The notes: generated by a model not told the origin, from the letters alone. Counted from the first letter of the stretch, positions 23,010 to 35,050 are shown. The stretch: 64,000 bases of DNA from Plectrocnemia conspersa (GCA_009617715.1 VTFK01000034.1:434001-498000); one strand, 5' to 3'. Numbers and translations are program-made.

Positions 23010-23376
23010 GTTTGCTTGAAAAAAGTTTTAACTAATTTAAAAATGTTTGAGAACCGCTGGTTAAGTCAATTTAAATTATTTTTATTAAAATTTCTAGGTT
23101 ATTCGTTTTTATAATTTTAAAATCAAGATAATCATTTTAAAAATCTAATAATAAGGAAAAGTAATAATTCTTTTTAATTTCCGGCGAACCACATGTTGAG
23201 AACCATCTAATAATAACTTGAATTGATGCATTAATACATTTATAACATGTCTAGAAAAATTCAACGAAATATTCGGACCGTATCAAAAGATACATAAATT
23301 TAAATAAAAAAGGTAAAATTCACGAAGTTTTGCGAAAAAGTGCCGGTATTTAGCGTAAGTCTGGTAGTGAGACTGC
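23010..23376. repeat. Right subterminal inverted repeat of piggyBac
   Basis: It is the partner of 18343-18670 in inverted orientation. The terminal repeat follows directly, whereas the left end has extra sequence between the terminal repeat and this arm. Confidence 0.8.
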
Positions 23377-23394
23377 CGGTCGGTAAAGTGTTAA

Positions 23395-23690
23395 ACGGTC
23401 AGTTATTTTTTTGATAAACGATCAGTAAAGGTTTAATTGCGATTATTACTAAGGTCACTAGAAGACGTCCTTAAAAAAATATTCTTCTTTTTCTTTCTTT
23501 GTCCAAATTAAACAAATATTTCCAAAATGATTTTTTTTAGCTCCTGTAACAATTTGTTCTTCTTTATCCTCCTCGAACAAAAATTTACGTTATGACCTTT
23601 TTATTTTTACTGTCCTCCTTTGATATTTTCAAATATTGGTCACCGTTCTAACTAAAAATACTAAAATTAATTTTATATTATATTTAGCAA
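23395..23690. repeat. GGTCAGTAA-type dispersed repeat next to piggyBac
   Basis: ACGGTCAGTTATTTTTTTGATAAACGATCAGTAAAGG and ATTGCGATTATTACTAAGG directly follow the TTAA. This matches the repeat at 895-1260, so the piggyBac appears to have inserted into or at the edge of an older repeat. Confidence 0.5.
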
Positions 23691-24042
23691 CTCATATTAT
23701 CATTTACTGAATTTTTTCATTATTTAAAAATGTTTTTATTTAATGTCTGGTAACGCATATTATCATTCTGTTTAAACTAATTTTAAAATAAAACTTATAT
23801 AGTTGTAACCTAACAGGCATAAACCCAATGCGTTATAACGGGTTAAATCTGTACCAATCGAAATGGAAATCGATGACATATTTATAATTCATTTTAAATT
23901 ATTATGTGTAATATAATTTATAAGCATTTTTCAGCTGTGGCCGGTTTTTTAAATTATAATGTATTTTTACAAATAAAAATTCGAGCCCGCGGTCTCTGGA
24001 TTATAAATTTGAGACCATACAGGTCACCCTATTCCGACCTTT
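23690..24042 (-). repeat. SINE-like repeat with tRNA-like head, copy 2
   Basis: The minus strand from 24039 reads GGTCGGAATAGGGTGACC, then an arm GGTCTC/GAGACC, then GGGCTCGAAT, a B-box. The body on the plus strand has TAACGCATATTATC and AGGCATAAACCCAATGCG, as in copy 1 at 8001-8465. This copy is more diverged in its anticodon arm. Confidence 0.55.
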
Positions 24043-24835
24043 AGATCGCTTACTTAAATTACTGACCAAAATAAAACAAAATTATTAACTGAATGATTAC
24101 GAATCTTTTTATATGCTTATTTAAAAACTGTATTATATAATTAATATAATTTTATTTATTGTATTGATTTATTTTAAATGTGAAATGATAATGTATCTAT
24201 ATATTAGTAGTACCTTATAGATATTATTTTAATTAAATATATAATATAACATAAATAAATACCAAGTCTTATCTTATAACTTACAGTGATATCTCGACAT
24301 ACGAACTTAATTTTCCCGACTGGTTCGTATCTCGAAATCTAATCACATATTATTGATTACATAAATAGCTACACAAAAAATTAAATTTGTGCGTTTGCGT
24401 TGTATTTCAGATAAATGCGACGTATGTAGTAACAAAAAACACTGCTCGGATAAATAGTTCGTGTCTCGAATCTAGGTTCGTATGTAGAGGTCGAAATGAT
24501 ATAAGTCGAGGTATTATCTGTATTTATATTTTTTATGTAAATTACTGAAATTAATTTAATTTGAATGATTATTCGAGTAGTCAACTTGGTAAAAAAATAA
24601 GAAACTGGAAACTAGATAGTATTAAGCGAAAAACAAAAAAAAAATACCTAGTTTACTCTATACTTATTTATTTTTTACTGACAAATTCATCTAGAACGTT
24701 TTCAATTTACGTTTCTCACGCGAAAAATAAAATTGTTTTAAATTTGCCATACAAAGGATATATATTTCAATAAATGCAAATCTGAGAAATACTTCTACCA
24801 AAATCACACAGCAAGGTCAAATTTATTAAATCTAT
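24043..24835. other. AT-rich stretch, nothing recognised
   Basis: No transposon termini or coding frame of note are visible. Confidence 0.4.
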
Positions 24836-25420
24836 GGAATAAATTACTGTCTTGATTTCTGCCTGGGAATCACTAAACACGTGACACGCACACATTTATA
24901 CACCAAAAAAACTTGTAAAACAGCGATACAGATCGCAACGTTCGATTTTATTGAGCCAATTACTAGATTCGCCGACTTGAATACAAATCGTTGATCCACC
25001 GGCGACGTAATGCGATTTTAAATTTTTATTCCTCCATTATAGGATGTAATAAAGCGTTAGCGGATTACCTAACGACGTGTTTACTGCCGCCGAAATAAAA
25101 TAAGGATTTACGAGCGGAGCGGCCCATTGTTTGGCAACGCCTGGAAAAATGGGCGTCTTCTTGTGTGGCGCCCGGGCATGTTCGGCATTTCGATTCGGAT
25201 CGATTGAAGAATATTCTTCGATTACGGACATTCAACTTTTCATAGTTGACAAGGACTCGGGACTTCGTTATAAATTCAAGTCAGGTTTCCCATCAGACTA
25301 CACACGAGTGTGTTCACGCGAAAAGCATATAAATATTGTGTATGCCTGGGACGAAGTCAAAAATGAAATTCGTCTTTCATTTAAATTAAACAATCCATTT
25401 AAATAAAACTGGCCAGCAAT
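24836..25420. promoter_or_regulatory. Candidate regulatory island
   Basis: This GC-richer block holds a 91-codon plus frame (25131-25406) overlapped by a minus frame. The plus-frame peptide has mixed composition but no family I recognise, and no splice context was found. I favour regulatory DNA over a gene, with low confidence either way. Confidence 0.28.
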
Positions 25421-27145
25421 TATCAAATTAAAATTGTGGTACTCTACCAACCCCAATTTAACATTAGACTACAGCGTTGACAGATTTAATTAACATACCG
25501 ATAAACTGAATAAAATCTATATCGCGACACTCTAATAATAATTTATGCGCAGTTTATGTTATTAAAAACATTCTTTAAAATATATTTTTCCTCCGACATT
25601 CTCACCTAATGGATTAATTTTCATAACAATTTTGGGAAACGCACACAATCACTATACTTCCTGTTTACTTGAATTAATTTATATTTCAATATTCTCGTAT
25701 CCGAGAATTATCTAAATTCCTTTTTAAAACAGATTTGATTTACACAAGCCACAAAATAGATCGTTATCGTCCTATTATGTTTGAATAGCTGACGGAAAAG
25801 TGTATCGCGTGTGTGTCTCTAATAATGATGCAAACACACAGAGGTATCTTAAATTGGACAATTTAGAGAATAAATTAAAAGGTGTCTAGATAATATGACG
25901 TTATGATAAAAACGTTAACAATTTCTTTCACCTTATGTAGGTTTGATTGCTATAATAAGTGACACGCAACGTGTTAACTTTATGATATTTAATTGACATT
26001 TTTGGGTATGTTACTTTTTTACTGACATACTAGTAAGTAGTTTCAAAAAGTCACACATTTTAAAATATTTCACTTAGGGTTAAGATCAAAAATTAGTTTC
26101 TAATTGTTTGTCTATCTAAATTATATATTACACAAAACATATGACAAACTTCAGAAGAATCGTTTTTATACTCGGTAAATTTCATACTAAACGAGTATAA
26201 TATATGCTCTTTCCAGAAATCACAGTTAGTAAGCATTATTGGGCTGCTATTGCTATTATACATTTAATTATTTGTTGTTTTACCAATACTCAACGTACGA
26301 AAATGTTTTTTTTTTATTTTGCTGGCTTACGTACTTACGTAAGCCTGTAAAATCGGTCATCTTGTTTTAAAATGGCGGCTATTAAAAAAAATCGCATCTC
26401 GGCTTAAAAATCATATTGATATTAACTTGAAATAAAAAACACATACAAATTCTTGCGGCCTTTGCCGGACGGAATTTTAGCCATATCAGGTAGTTCTACC
26501 TTTATCACGCTGCTTACACATTTTGTACTTCGACTTTCTATTAATATGTACATATGTCTGATAGCAAACTATTTTACTACACTGTCACAAAGATAAGGTT
26601 TTCTTAAAAAAAATCTACTAAAATGAGAACAAATAAATACAACTAAATTTAATATTTGTAAAAATATATTTTACCATGAATATTCTAAATTTTACACCAC
26701 ATTTTTTATTGTAGTAATCTGGCAAATTCAGGTAAAATGATCAGGTATTACAAATATTTATAACGTTGGAAGTATCCGTGAGTAATGTACGAAATAAAAT
26801 ACTGAACATTTTTACATCAAGTCATTCAAAATGTCTTCAGAAAATAAAAATCGTAAATCGTGCTTTTGAACTGCAATGTTAAAACTATTTCGGGCATAGT
26901 AATGTACGTGTCTTTGGACTTCTATGGAAAATAAAATACTTTCCAAATTTTACTTTGATTATTTTTCAGAATTCTAATTAAAATTAAAATTCTGAAATAT
27001 ATGATTTGGGACAAGATTGAACCATATTTTGTAAGGTGGCGCTCTTGATTTTTTTTAAATATTTTTTCACTCGTTCTTCCCTAATACAGTAAGGTAATTG
27101 AAGTTACCACTCCATAACAATAATTGTTCCAGCCATAAAAAGCAA
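25421..27145. other. AT-rich stretch with one dispersed-repeat fragment
   Basis: Mostly featureless. The interval 26355-26500 contains TTTTAAAATGGCGGCTATTAAAA and ATTCTTGCGGCC, which recur together at 38548-38612. Confidence 0.45.
27034..27044 (+). promoter_or_regulatory. CTCF-like core AGGTGGCGCTC
   Basis: The word matches the AGGTGGCGC core recognised by insect CTCF. A single core match has high chance risk. It is worth noting only because CTCF boundaries are typical of iab domains. Confidence 0.25.
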
Positions 27146-27985
27146 TGGTAGCCCAATAAAACTGCGATTATTTACCTTCATTCATAAAAAACTCATCCCC
27201 TAAACGGCTCGTTGAAAACCCGTAAATGTTTAGCTTTAACCTCCTTCTTCCCGAGATTCACGGCCGCAGTCAACTATCGGTCGTAACTCACACAGAGCCA
27301 ATAAAAATCATTGTTTATTCTTATGGCCTCGTTCCGAAACGCATTTACGCGTGTCTTTTGCGCCGTAAAAGTGCAACTTAGAAAGTGAGCTGAAGATCAA
27401 ATATAAAAAGCGTTAAGCTGTCGTGACATTCCGCTGCCGACAGATAAAGCTGATGCATTTTACATTACGTGGGCTTTTAAAGAAATCATCTCGTATCAAT
27501 AAACATTTTTTTACGGTCGTTAAGGGAGAATGATGAGTTTGGGCTGCCTCGTTTTTATAGGCAGTAAAATTACCTTCAGAAGAGAAGAGCGAGGAGCACT
27601 CGCTCCCTCTCGCCATAGTGTGTGACGCACCACCATAACTTTGCTTGCTTACAACGAGAGAACATGTCCTATCTGCCCCGGGTATAAGATAACGACTCTA
27701 TTCTTTATCAGGAGACTTCTTTACGGCTTCGCGCTGTTTATTTAGTTAGACCGGACGCGATTTTTCCACTGACCCCGCCAGCTTTTCTTCTCTTTTTTTT
27801 ATTTTTTCACTCATTCTGACGCGCTTACCAGAAAACTTTTCTCTCGTCGCTGTCTATATGCGAAATTTTCGCTATAACCGTCTTACATTCGTCCATTTCG
27901 CATTTTACAGACGTGTTTTCGTATGAAAATTCTCGACTGAATGAAGTCTGCATGCGAATTGGATGAAAAACGAGCTCCAGTTGAG
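27146..27985. promoter_or_regulatory. Candidate regulatory island
   Basis: This is a long, complex, non-repetitive, GC-richer block. It holds GATA-like words (CAGATAAAGC, AAGATAACGAC, TTTATCAGG), AATCATTGTTTATTC and AATAAACATTTTTTTACGG. A minus frame (27413-27616) is not a known protein. Density of factor-like words supports enhancer DNA; conservation is untested. Confidence 0.35.
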
Positions 27986-29390
27986 ATTTACATTTGGATA
28001 TGAGCAGATTTATTTGGACGTTGATAAAAATTAAAAGTAGTAAACCAAATAAATATTATTTATTATAGAAAAAAATACTTGTATGTGCTAATAAATATAA
28101 CATTATTTTTAAGGATGAAAACGTGCCAAGCGCATTTTCAAGTATTCAGCCTGAGGCGTTCTATTAAGTATTGTGCCAATAGAGCCACAAAATTATCTTA
28201 ATAATGTTTCATATACAGTATAAACTGTCTAAAGCGTCGATTAGGGAAATAATTCCGAGCGATTGTATAAATCAGATGTATAAAGGTTCGTTTACACAAG
28301 TGTTTTTTTTTAAATTAGCAAAAAAACTCTTGTATGTAATATCATTTCTAAAATGAATCTACTATAAAATTCCTAAATAACAAGAATAGTGGTTTTAATT
28401 ATAGATTTATTAAAATCAAATTTATATTAGAATTAGACTAAAAAATATATGATAAAAACTTTAAAAAAAAACACCATCACAACTAGTGATTCTAGTCCCG
28501 AAAATCGTGAATTTTGTTTTTTATCGGTTAAATCATAGCGAAAAAATATTTTTAATAAATATAAGTATGAACATACTTTTATTTTATTGATTTACAATGT
28601 AGATACGTTCCAAAAAAAATATCGTCTAAATCGAGACAGTATTCACGTATACACTTTAACTTATAAAGTAAACGAATAAAATCTTCAACGACAAGCGTGC
28701 CCTCTAAAAAGCAATTCAGGACACACTACATGGGCAGTGAGAGAGGCTCCAGATGTAGGGCAAGTGCAAAAATTGGGGTAAGCCATGCGTTTGTACATCG
28801 ACGCGCTACATGCGTAGAACCAAATATGTTTGACTATGGGTATTAAAAAAATATTTTTTCTTATCCGCGTAAATCCAGGGATAAGTGTATGTGTAAAAAG
28901 CATACATATTAATTTATTAAAAAAATATATAACCACTACAAAATCCGCGCTTATTATTATATTATGAAAATAAGAAAATATATTTAATTTTTTCTGGAAA
29001 AAATAAATTTTTAGAAAGACCAAGACACTTAGGGACAAATCTTATTTTAAATATATTCCTCCCGTTTAGAATACTCGCTAGCTTTTCGTTGATGTTGATA
29101 CAATTATGAGCACAATTTTAGATTTTGAGTCAATTCTCCAGTTGATAATTATTAAATACACATCGTCGAAGACATTTTTTTTACTAAAAAATATTCTGAT
29201 GATTTATTAGTTGTTTATTCGATTGTCAATAAGTAAAATCATCAGTATTCCTATCATAAATTATTTCAGTATTCGGTGACGAAATATCTAAATTAGAAAA
29301 ATAGTTGTTCTAATAAATTTTTTCCATTATTTAAACATATTTTTGGGAGCAGCTTGAAAAATAATTTTCATTGCTTATTACTTATTTCTT
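27986..29390. other. AT-rich stretch with a small GC-richer block
   Basis: The interval 28680-28830 is GC-richer and non-repetitive, overlapped by a minus frame without a recognisable domain. The remainder shows nothing I can support. Confidence 0.35.
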
Positions 29391-29394
29391 AATA

Positions 29395-30030
29395 TTTTGA
29401 TTTAAGCGAAAAAAGTTGTGTTAATTGCCCCATTTTAATTATTGTGCAACACTATTAAATATGTTAAATAAATTAGATAAACAAATGTTGCAAAATTACA
29501 AAAATAGGGCAATGAGAGTAATCTTAAATAAAAATAGATTAACTAATTGTAAAAGTGTGATTGATAGATTAGAATGGTTGAATGTTCAAGAAATATTGAG
29601 TATGAATGTTTTAGTATTTATATATAAGTTAGAAAATAATATGTTACCAGAATATTTTAATAAGTATTTAATAAGAAATAAAGATGTACATAAATATAAT
29701 ACTAGAAATAGAGAAAATTTAAAGATAATCAAGTAAGTATAAGAAAACGAGTACGGCTAGGGGAATTATGTACGGAGGTTTTGATTTATATAATAGTCTT
29801 CCAAGAGAAATCCGAAAAAGCAAAAATATAACGGGTTTCATAAATGGAATAAAAAAACACCTTCGTACATATATAAATAAATTATAATATTAAGTCTTTA
29901 TTATTGTATATTTTTATTTTTTCTTTCTGTTATGTATTTTTTATATATTCTTTATATACGTTTACTAAATTTGTTAGATGTAAAGATTAGCTATTAAGCT
30001 AAATAAATTAATAAAATAAATAAATAAATT
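29395..30030 (+). mobile_element. 5'-truncated non-LTR retrotransposon (jockey/CR1-like 3' end)
   Basis: The frame 29425-29736 encodes the C-terminal region after the reverse transcriptase core: MLQNYKNRAMRVILNKNR, RLEWLNVQEILSMNVLVFIY, LENNMLPEYFNKYLI, and VHKYNTRNREN. After a frame shift it continues as ARGIMYGGFDLYNSLPREIR and KHLRTYINKL, then a stop near 29885. This order is typical of jockey/CR1/L2-type ORF2 ends. A 3' untranslated part and a (TAAA)n-like tail (TAAATAAATTAATAAAATAAATAAATAAATT) end near 30030. The 5' part with endonuclease and catalytic motifs is missing, as expected from target-primed truncation. Confidence 0.82.
29425..29885 (+). pseudogene. Reverse transcriptase C-terminal remnant
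   Basis: This is the coding part of the truncated element above, about 150 residues. One frame shift near 29735 separates NTRNRENLKI from the GGFDLYNSLP segment. The family's usual ORF2 is about 900 residues, so only the last sixth remains. It is not functional. Confidence 0.8.
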
Positions 30031-31295
30031 CAGACTTTTTTATTATGAGATCAAATCCTTCTCGGGTTGTTTTGACACAGCATCAGAAAACATGCTTGTA
30101 TGTAAACAGTTAAACGTCATAATAGTCGTTGAACATACAGTTCTATTGCACATATGTAAATTAACCCAATTTATAAATAAAATTCAGGCGTTAGTATCGG
30201 GTGGCGGTGTCGAATGCATAAAAGTCCAGGTCAACTCGTGGCGCTGATGTGTCAAATCTCATATATATTTCCTTGGACAAAGCGTGAGCTAATTATAAAG
30301 AAGGCTTATTTAGATCAATAGTGTGCTGTTAAGCCTCGCTTATTAATAACAAGCGTATATCCTTTAGTAAAGCCAAACTATTGTGGTTGCTTCCGCATAA
30401 TATTAAAACTATTTAGTGTCCAAGACAATGAGTATTGTTTTGAGCATGTGTCATTAAAATGATTAAGATCATACATTATTAAAGATACTGCGTTAAATTA
30501 AATCAGTGCTTCTCAAAGTATTCACCACGAATATCAGCAATTAAAAAAATCATAAATTTAATTCCATTAAATTTAATGTGGAGCAAACCAGTAACTCGCC
30601 TAGTAATTATAGAAGCCTCTAGAAATATTTACTTATTGTTCCTATTTTTACTCGACCTTTAATTAATCAAAATATTTGTGATTCTTCAAGATTCATCAAT
30701 TTATAATATTACCAAAATATTACATTGCATCATTAATAATTAACTTGTTATCCTCAATCACTCTGCTAACACAAAAAATACACCTATCAAAAATAAAAAT
30801 AAAACCTAGTTTTTGTCTTGATACATATTTTAGATTGTTTCATAAGTATAGATTTTCATCATTGTACGTGACATTGTCTAATCAATGTCATTATCTACTG
30901 ATAAAAAGGTTGTGAATTACTTGTGTAAAATATTAATGAAAAATAAATCCGAATAAAAGTATGTAAGCCCGCCTTAAGTTCGCTTGAACATTGAGCGTGT
31001 TTATTTCAGCATCCGATTAGTGGATAGTGCATATTGACAATTAAACTTTTCGAAACAACTCCCCTTTTTTTTGATGTTAAAATGAATAAAGATTGTATTT
31101 TTAGCATTACCCTCTTGTTTCTTATATAATATATAATATTATTTATTGGTCAAAGCATAATATAAGTATATATGTATTATGATATAACATTTACGCTGCA
31201 GCAATATAAATATCAAATAAATTATTTACCATATTACTGTCGCGTGTAAAGTAATTAATTGTTACAAATTATCTGCGTTATAAACACCAACTCTT
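30031..31295. other. AT-rich stretch, little recognised
   Basis: A small GC-richer part at 30180-30320 contains GTGGCGCTGATGT (30239-30251), shared with 41393-41405. Nothing else was recognised. Confidence 0.4.
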
Positions 31296-31870
31296 AATTG
31301 GTCAATAAAACGTATGAAACACCTTTATTCCGCAGGAGTCGTTTATGGGATCGTTTATAAACCTATATAATCACAGATTGAGAGCCTATAAATACTCCCC
31401 CACCACACTCACAGTTATTGGCCATGTAAAACGATAAATTAAATTTAATTTCTTCATAAGGACCCCCGTTTGATGTCTGGTAATAAATCATCGCGACAAC
31501 CTGCGCCTCCATCATTCAAGGGTTTACGATTTGTAGTGTAGACAATAAAATGACGCGCAAGGAAGTCCCCGTGGGCGAGGTCAGTTTTACAACAGTCAGT
31601 CGATGTCGATACCTTTTTTTCAGCAATAAAATTGAAGTAGAGTTTATGGCGCAATTTGGTTGTTAATGCGCCCATGCTTTTGTTGTTAAATCACAACGTA
31701 AAGCCATCGTAAAGATTTATAAACGCGCGGGTGCCGTTCGGACTGATTTTATTATTTATTCCTTGTCGAAGCGGCGAAGGAACGATCTATAAAATAGCGC
31801 CCTAAATACTTTCTCCTTCTTGTGTGTGCAACCTCTTTTCTGGTGTATATTTCGGTAAAATATTAAGAAT
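31296..31870. promoter_or_regulatory. Candidate Hox-domain enhancer island
   Basis: This complex GC-richer block carries TTTATGG words at 31342-31348 and 31643-31649, the TTTAT(G) core favoured by Abd-B and Caudal-type homeodomains. GATAAATTAAATTTAATTTC and other AT-cores lie at 31434-31453. The minus frame 31454-31675 is not a recognised protein. Confidence 0.38.
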
Positions 31871-32355
31871 GCGGTTTGCTTACATAATTTATAAACTGAT
31901 ACATCCGAGCTTCCAGTATTTTTTATAAATATTTAAAAAAATATTCAACATCTCCAGAGGATGTAGTAGAAGAATTTGATACACTTTATAATGATTTACA
32001 TCGGTGAACCATGTTCATTTACCTCCATATAGAATAAAAATCTAGGTGATAATAATATAAGTATTTAATAAGTGCAACTCATTAATAAAACACTATATTT
32101 TTCTAAGAAGAGGAATTTGCAGAACTACTTTTTGATATAGAATTAAAGAACAAGGCAGATCAGATTTTTTTTTATTAATGAATAAGCGTTTCGTTTAAAT
32201 TATTTTATAATAAATGACCATATTAGATGCTTTAGAAATAGGCATAAATGATTTTAAAATATGTATATAACATAATTTTTATGAGTAGCTAGATCTTTAT
32301 CTTTCAAAAGTCTTGATGTTAGGTTTAAATTAATGAATGATAAAGGAATGCAATT
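31871..32355. other. AT-rich stretch, nothing recognised
   Basis: Nothing supported. Confidence 0.4.
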
Positions 32356-33560
32356 TTGTCATTAATGTTTTTTTGCGATTGCGGCTAATAATGAATTAAA
32401 GTTACCGACCATTAAATTAAATAATTGACCAAAACCAAACAAACAACTGACTTAATAAATTCTGGCTTTAAACGTCACTTTTTAAAGTAAATAGTCAATG
32501 ATACGTATATTTATGACTAAATTAAATGCTTTAGAAATACACAGAAAATCTTTTAAAACATATTGAAGCAATAGAGATGGTTTATAAATTGATGGGTGAT
32601 TACTAGAGACACGTATCAATAAATATAAAAAAAAACGGAGCTGTCAATAACTTTTTTATTTTAATACATAGATATACGTATGCTTTTGTAAAACATTTAA
32701 ATATAAGAGTTTGAAGATAAGCGAAAAAGTTTGTAAAACATACATATATTTTTGTTATTTGCTGATACCCTACAAATGTCAGTAAATAATGGAGTCAGAA
32801 TGCTATTTTGTCTTAAATGGGCGATAACAAATCAATTAGTGTTACTGACAATAGTAAAAAAATACTGATTCATAAAACCATTTTAAAAATCAGAAAATTA
32901 AATGGTCAGTTTTTTAATGCTTTAGAAACAGGCAAAAAATATTTTAAAATACATACATAAATTCATAAAGCTTTGTAAAATAGTAAAGCAATCGAGTTGT
33001 ATTAAGTTGAAACATTTGATGATATAAGCAAAAAAGCTCGTAAAACATACGTAAATTTGTTTGGTGATTACTGATTACTAAATTAACCCTGCAATTGTCA
33101 TCAAGCATATGGTAAATTAAAATGAGAGAATGGAGTCGAAATGGTATTGCCGTAAACGGTCAATACCATTTTGAAAGATGGTCCGAAAAGCTCAGATTGC
33201 AACTATTCATTAATTTTAAGTTACTTTCCAAAATCAAATAAAATTACTGACATGCCGTTTAAAAATTAAACAATTTGAATGATCAATTTTTTTAGGAATT
33301 AATGATCAGTTATTTTTACATGAAACGGTCAGTATTATGAATATATGATCAATTACTTTTTAAAAACGGTCAGTAAAACTAACCCGTCATGGAGACAATA
33401 CCAAAACTAATTTATTATATCATAACATATATTTTTACATATATATTTGAAGGATTATATTTTATACAGAGGACTGAACCATTTAATTTCATGTCTAACA
33501 ATGCATATTTCCGTTCTCTATTAAAATAGCCAAATTCAGAAAAATATATGTATATATAAT
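32356..33560. repeat. Cluster of TTACTGACC/GGTCAGTAA repeats
   Basis: Repeated words include TTGCGGCTAATAATGAATTAAAGTTACCGACC, ATGCTTTAGAAATA-GGC-like segments (about 32228, 32528, 32919), GCAATCGAG and CGAAATGG. ATGGTCAGTT, ACGGTCAGTA and AACGGTCAGTAAAACT also occur, along with CATGTCTAACAATGCATAT as in the SINE-like copies. Several partial copies appear to be head-to-tail and nested. Confidence 0.5.
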
Positions 33561-34042
33561 TTACTATTTAATTAAAAAATATAACATACTTCAAAAGGTT
33601 TCTATTGCGCATATTTTTGTTCTCTAGCAAAATTCCAAAATTCAGAAAAATATATCTAACCATTTAATTTAAAAACGTTTCATAATAATAAATAATAAGA
33701 AATCCTTAATCACTGGCTATTCGATAACTGACTTTTTATTAAATATAATGATTTTTACATTAAAGTTTTGACAAAAATCAATAAATACATTATGTATCAG
33801 TAACATTTGTAAATATTGAAGTCGTTTTTACAATCTTTATGAATTATAAAATAAAGTAATAACTTATGTTAAGTACATATTATTATGTTGTATCAAAAAT
33901 GTAGAATAAATTAAGTATATTTATAATGAAAAACTAAATTTGTTTTGATATTGCCGTTTGACGACTAATTACTATAAAATTTTACTGACTTATGTTTGCT
34001 TATAAAATATATAAATATTAATTTTTCTATATTTTTTTACAG

Positions 34043-34103
34043 ATGCTGGAATTAGAGCTTCTGATTCATCTTGCGACGAAGCGAAAAATAAAAGCGTCAT
34101 AAG
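34043..34103 (+). other. Candidate spliced exon (61 nt), possible iab-8 lncRNA exon
   Basis: The interval is bounded by a strong 3' splice site (TATATTTTTTTACAG, with a TTACTGAC branch-like word near 33984) and a near-consensus 5' splice site (AAG|GTAAGAA). Of the three plus frames, only one is open: it encodes AGIRASDSSCDEAKNKSVI, entering in phase 1 and leaving in phase 2. I do not recognise this peptide. The exon lies 3.4 kb upstream of the microRNA hairpin on the iab-8 strand, so an exon of the iab-8 host lncRNA, or of an Abd-B-side transcript, is possible. A chance splice pair in AT-rich DNA is the main alternative. Confidence 0.4.
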
Positions 34104-34284
34104 GTAAGAAATATTTTATTTTATACGCAATTTCCAAGTTTTAATTCAATTCAGAAGAGTTCGGGTAATAAATTATGAAATTTCATAAACTCAGCCGAAT
34201 TAAATGAGAATTTATATATAATACAAAATTACGAATTAATTAATTGGTGAAAATAAAATTGTACCAAAATAATCAAATGTAGCT
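34104..34284. other. AT-rich stretch downstream of the candidate exon
   Basis: It begins with the GTAAGAA donor. No other feature was seen. Confidence 0.4.
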
Positions 34285-34525
34285 CCCATCTTGCGCACCC
34301 CTACTCCCCAAAAGCTGCAACACAATTCGGTGTCCCGTCGCCATGGCGACCATTGCCAGCGGTTGCAATGTGGGGACGGCACTGGCGACGTACATCGCTT
34401 TTTCGCTCTCTCGCGCGCACTACATATAGGCTATCTCTCTCTACTTCGCATTTCATCGCGCTCAGTGGAGAAGGTCGAAGCAGAACAGGTTTCACACCTA
34501 GCCAAAAGCATAGGGTGACCTCTGA
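34285..34525. promoter_or_regulatory. CpG-rich island, possible promoter or boundary
   Basis: This compact island contains the palindrome GTCGCCATGGCGAC, repeated TCTC/CGCGCGC words, TACATATAGG (34421-34430) and the arthropod Inr-like TCAGTG (34462-34467). The TATA-like word lies about 39 bp upstream of the Inr, somewhat too far for a canonical pair. Overlapping frames on both strands argue against coding. A Pho-like GCCAT is also present. Confidence 0.3.
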
Positions 34526-35050
34526 CGCTTTTTCAAAAAAATATTCATATTTTTTTAACATTTTAGCAAATTATCGAAAATATATTTATCTGATTCTAAT
34601 AAACAACTATTGCTCACAATTAATTTTAATGATCATCACACCCGTGAGTCAAGGAAAATCTAGGAAAACCTGATATCTGATGATCGATCAGAATTATAAT
34701 TACATAATAAGCACTAATTCTGATCTCTAAAACATGGAAGAAGTTGAAAAGACTAAGGTTAAAATGCGTATTAGTCATCAACTTATACTTCTAATTTATA
34801 AAGTTAGTTTATTCATTTATACATTATAAATAATTTATAATTTCAATAATAAATATACGAAATGTGCTAACAAGATTCTTAATGGGTTTGTGCTAAAAAT
34901 CCACTAGGTTTCATAACTGGACTCCAGTTGGAATTTTCTAATATTTATATTTCTCAATTAGAGCAAATTTAATATAAATATTGAACACACTTTTAATTTT
35001 ATGTTTACTTGATTACAAAAAATTAAAGATAAATTTGTACAGAGTTAGTA
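34526..35050. other. AT-rich stretch, nothing recognised
   Basis: Its right part may hold very decayed copies of the array that follows. Confidence 0.35.

Larger units (their letters stand above)
18084..23394 (+). mobile_element. piggyBac-type element, disrupted by a nested hAT
   Basis: TTAA duplications at 18084-18087 and 23391-23394 bracket 14-bp terminal inverted repeats: CACTTTACCTACCG (18088-18101) and CGGTCGGTAAAGTG (23377-23390). TTAA targets are diagnostic of piggyBac. Without the nested hAT and its duplication the element is about 2.7 kb, near the usual size. The interior encodes a decayed DDE transposase on the plus strand. Long subterminal inverted repeats lie inside each end. The left end has about 240 bp, with two copies of a palindrome, that the right end lacks. 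Confidence 0.9.
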
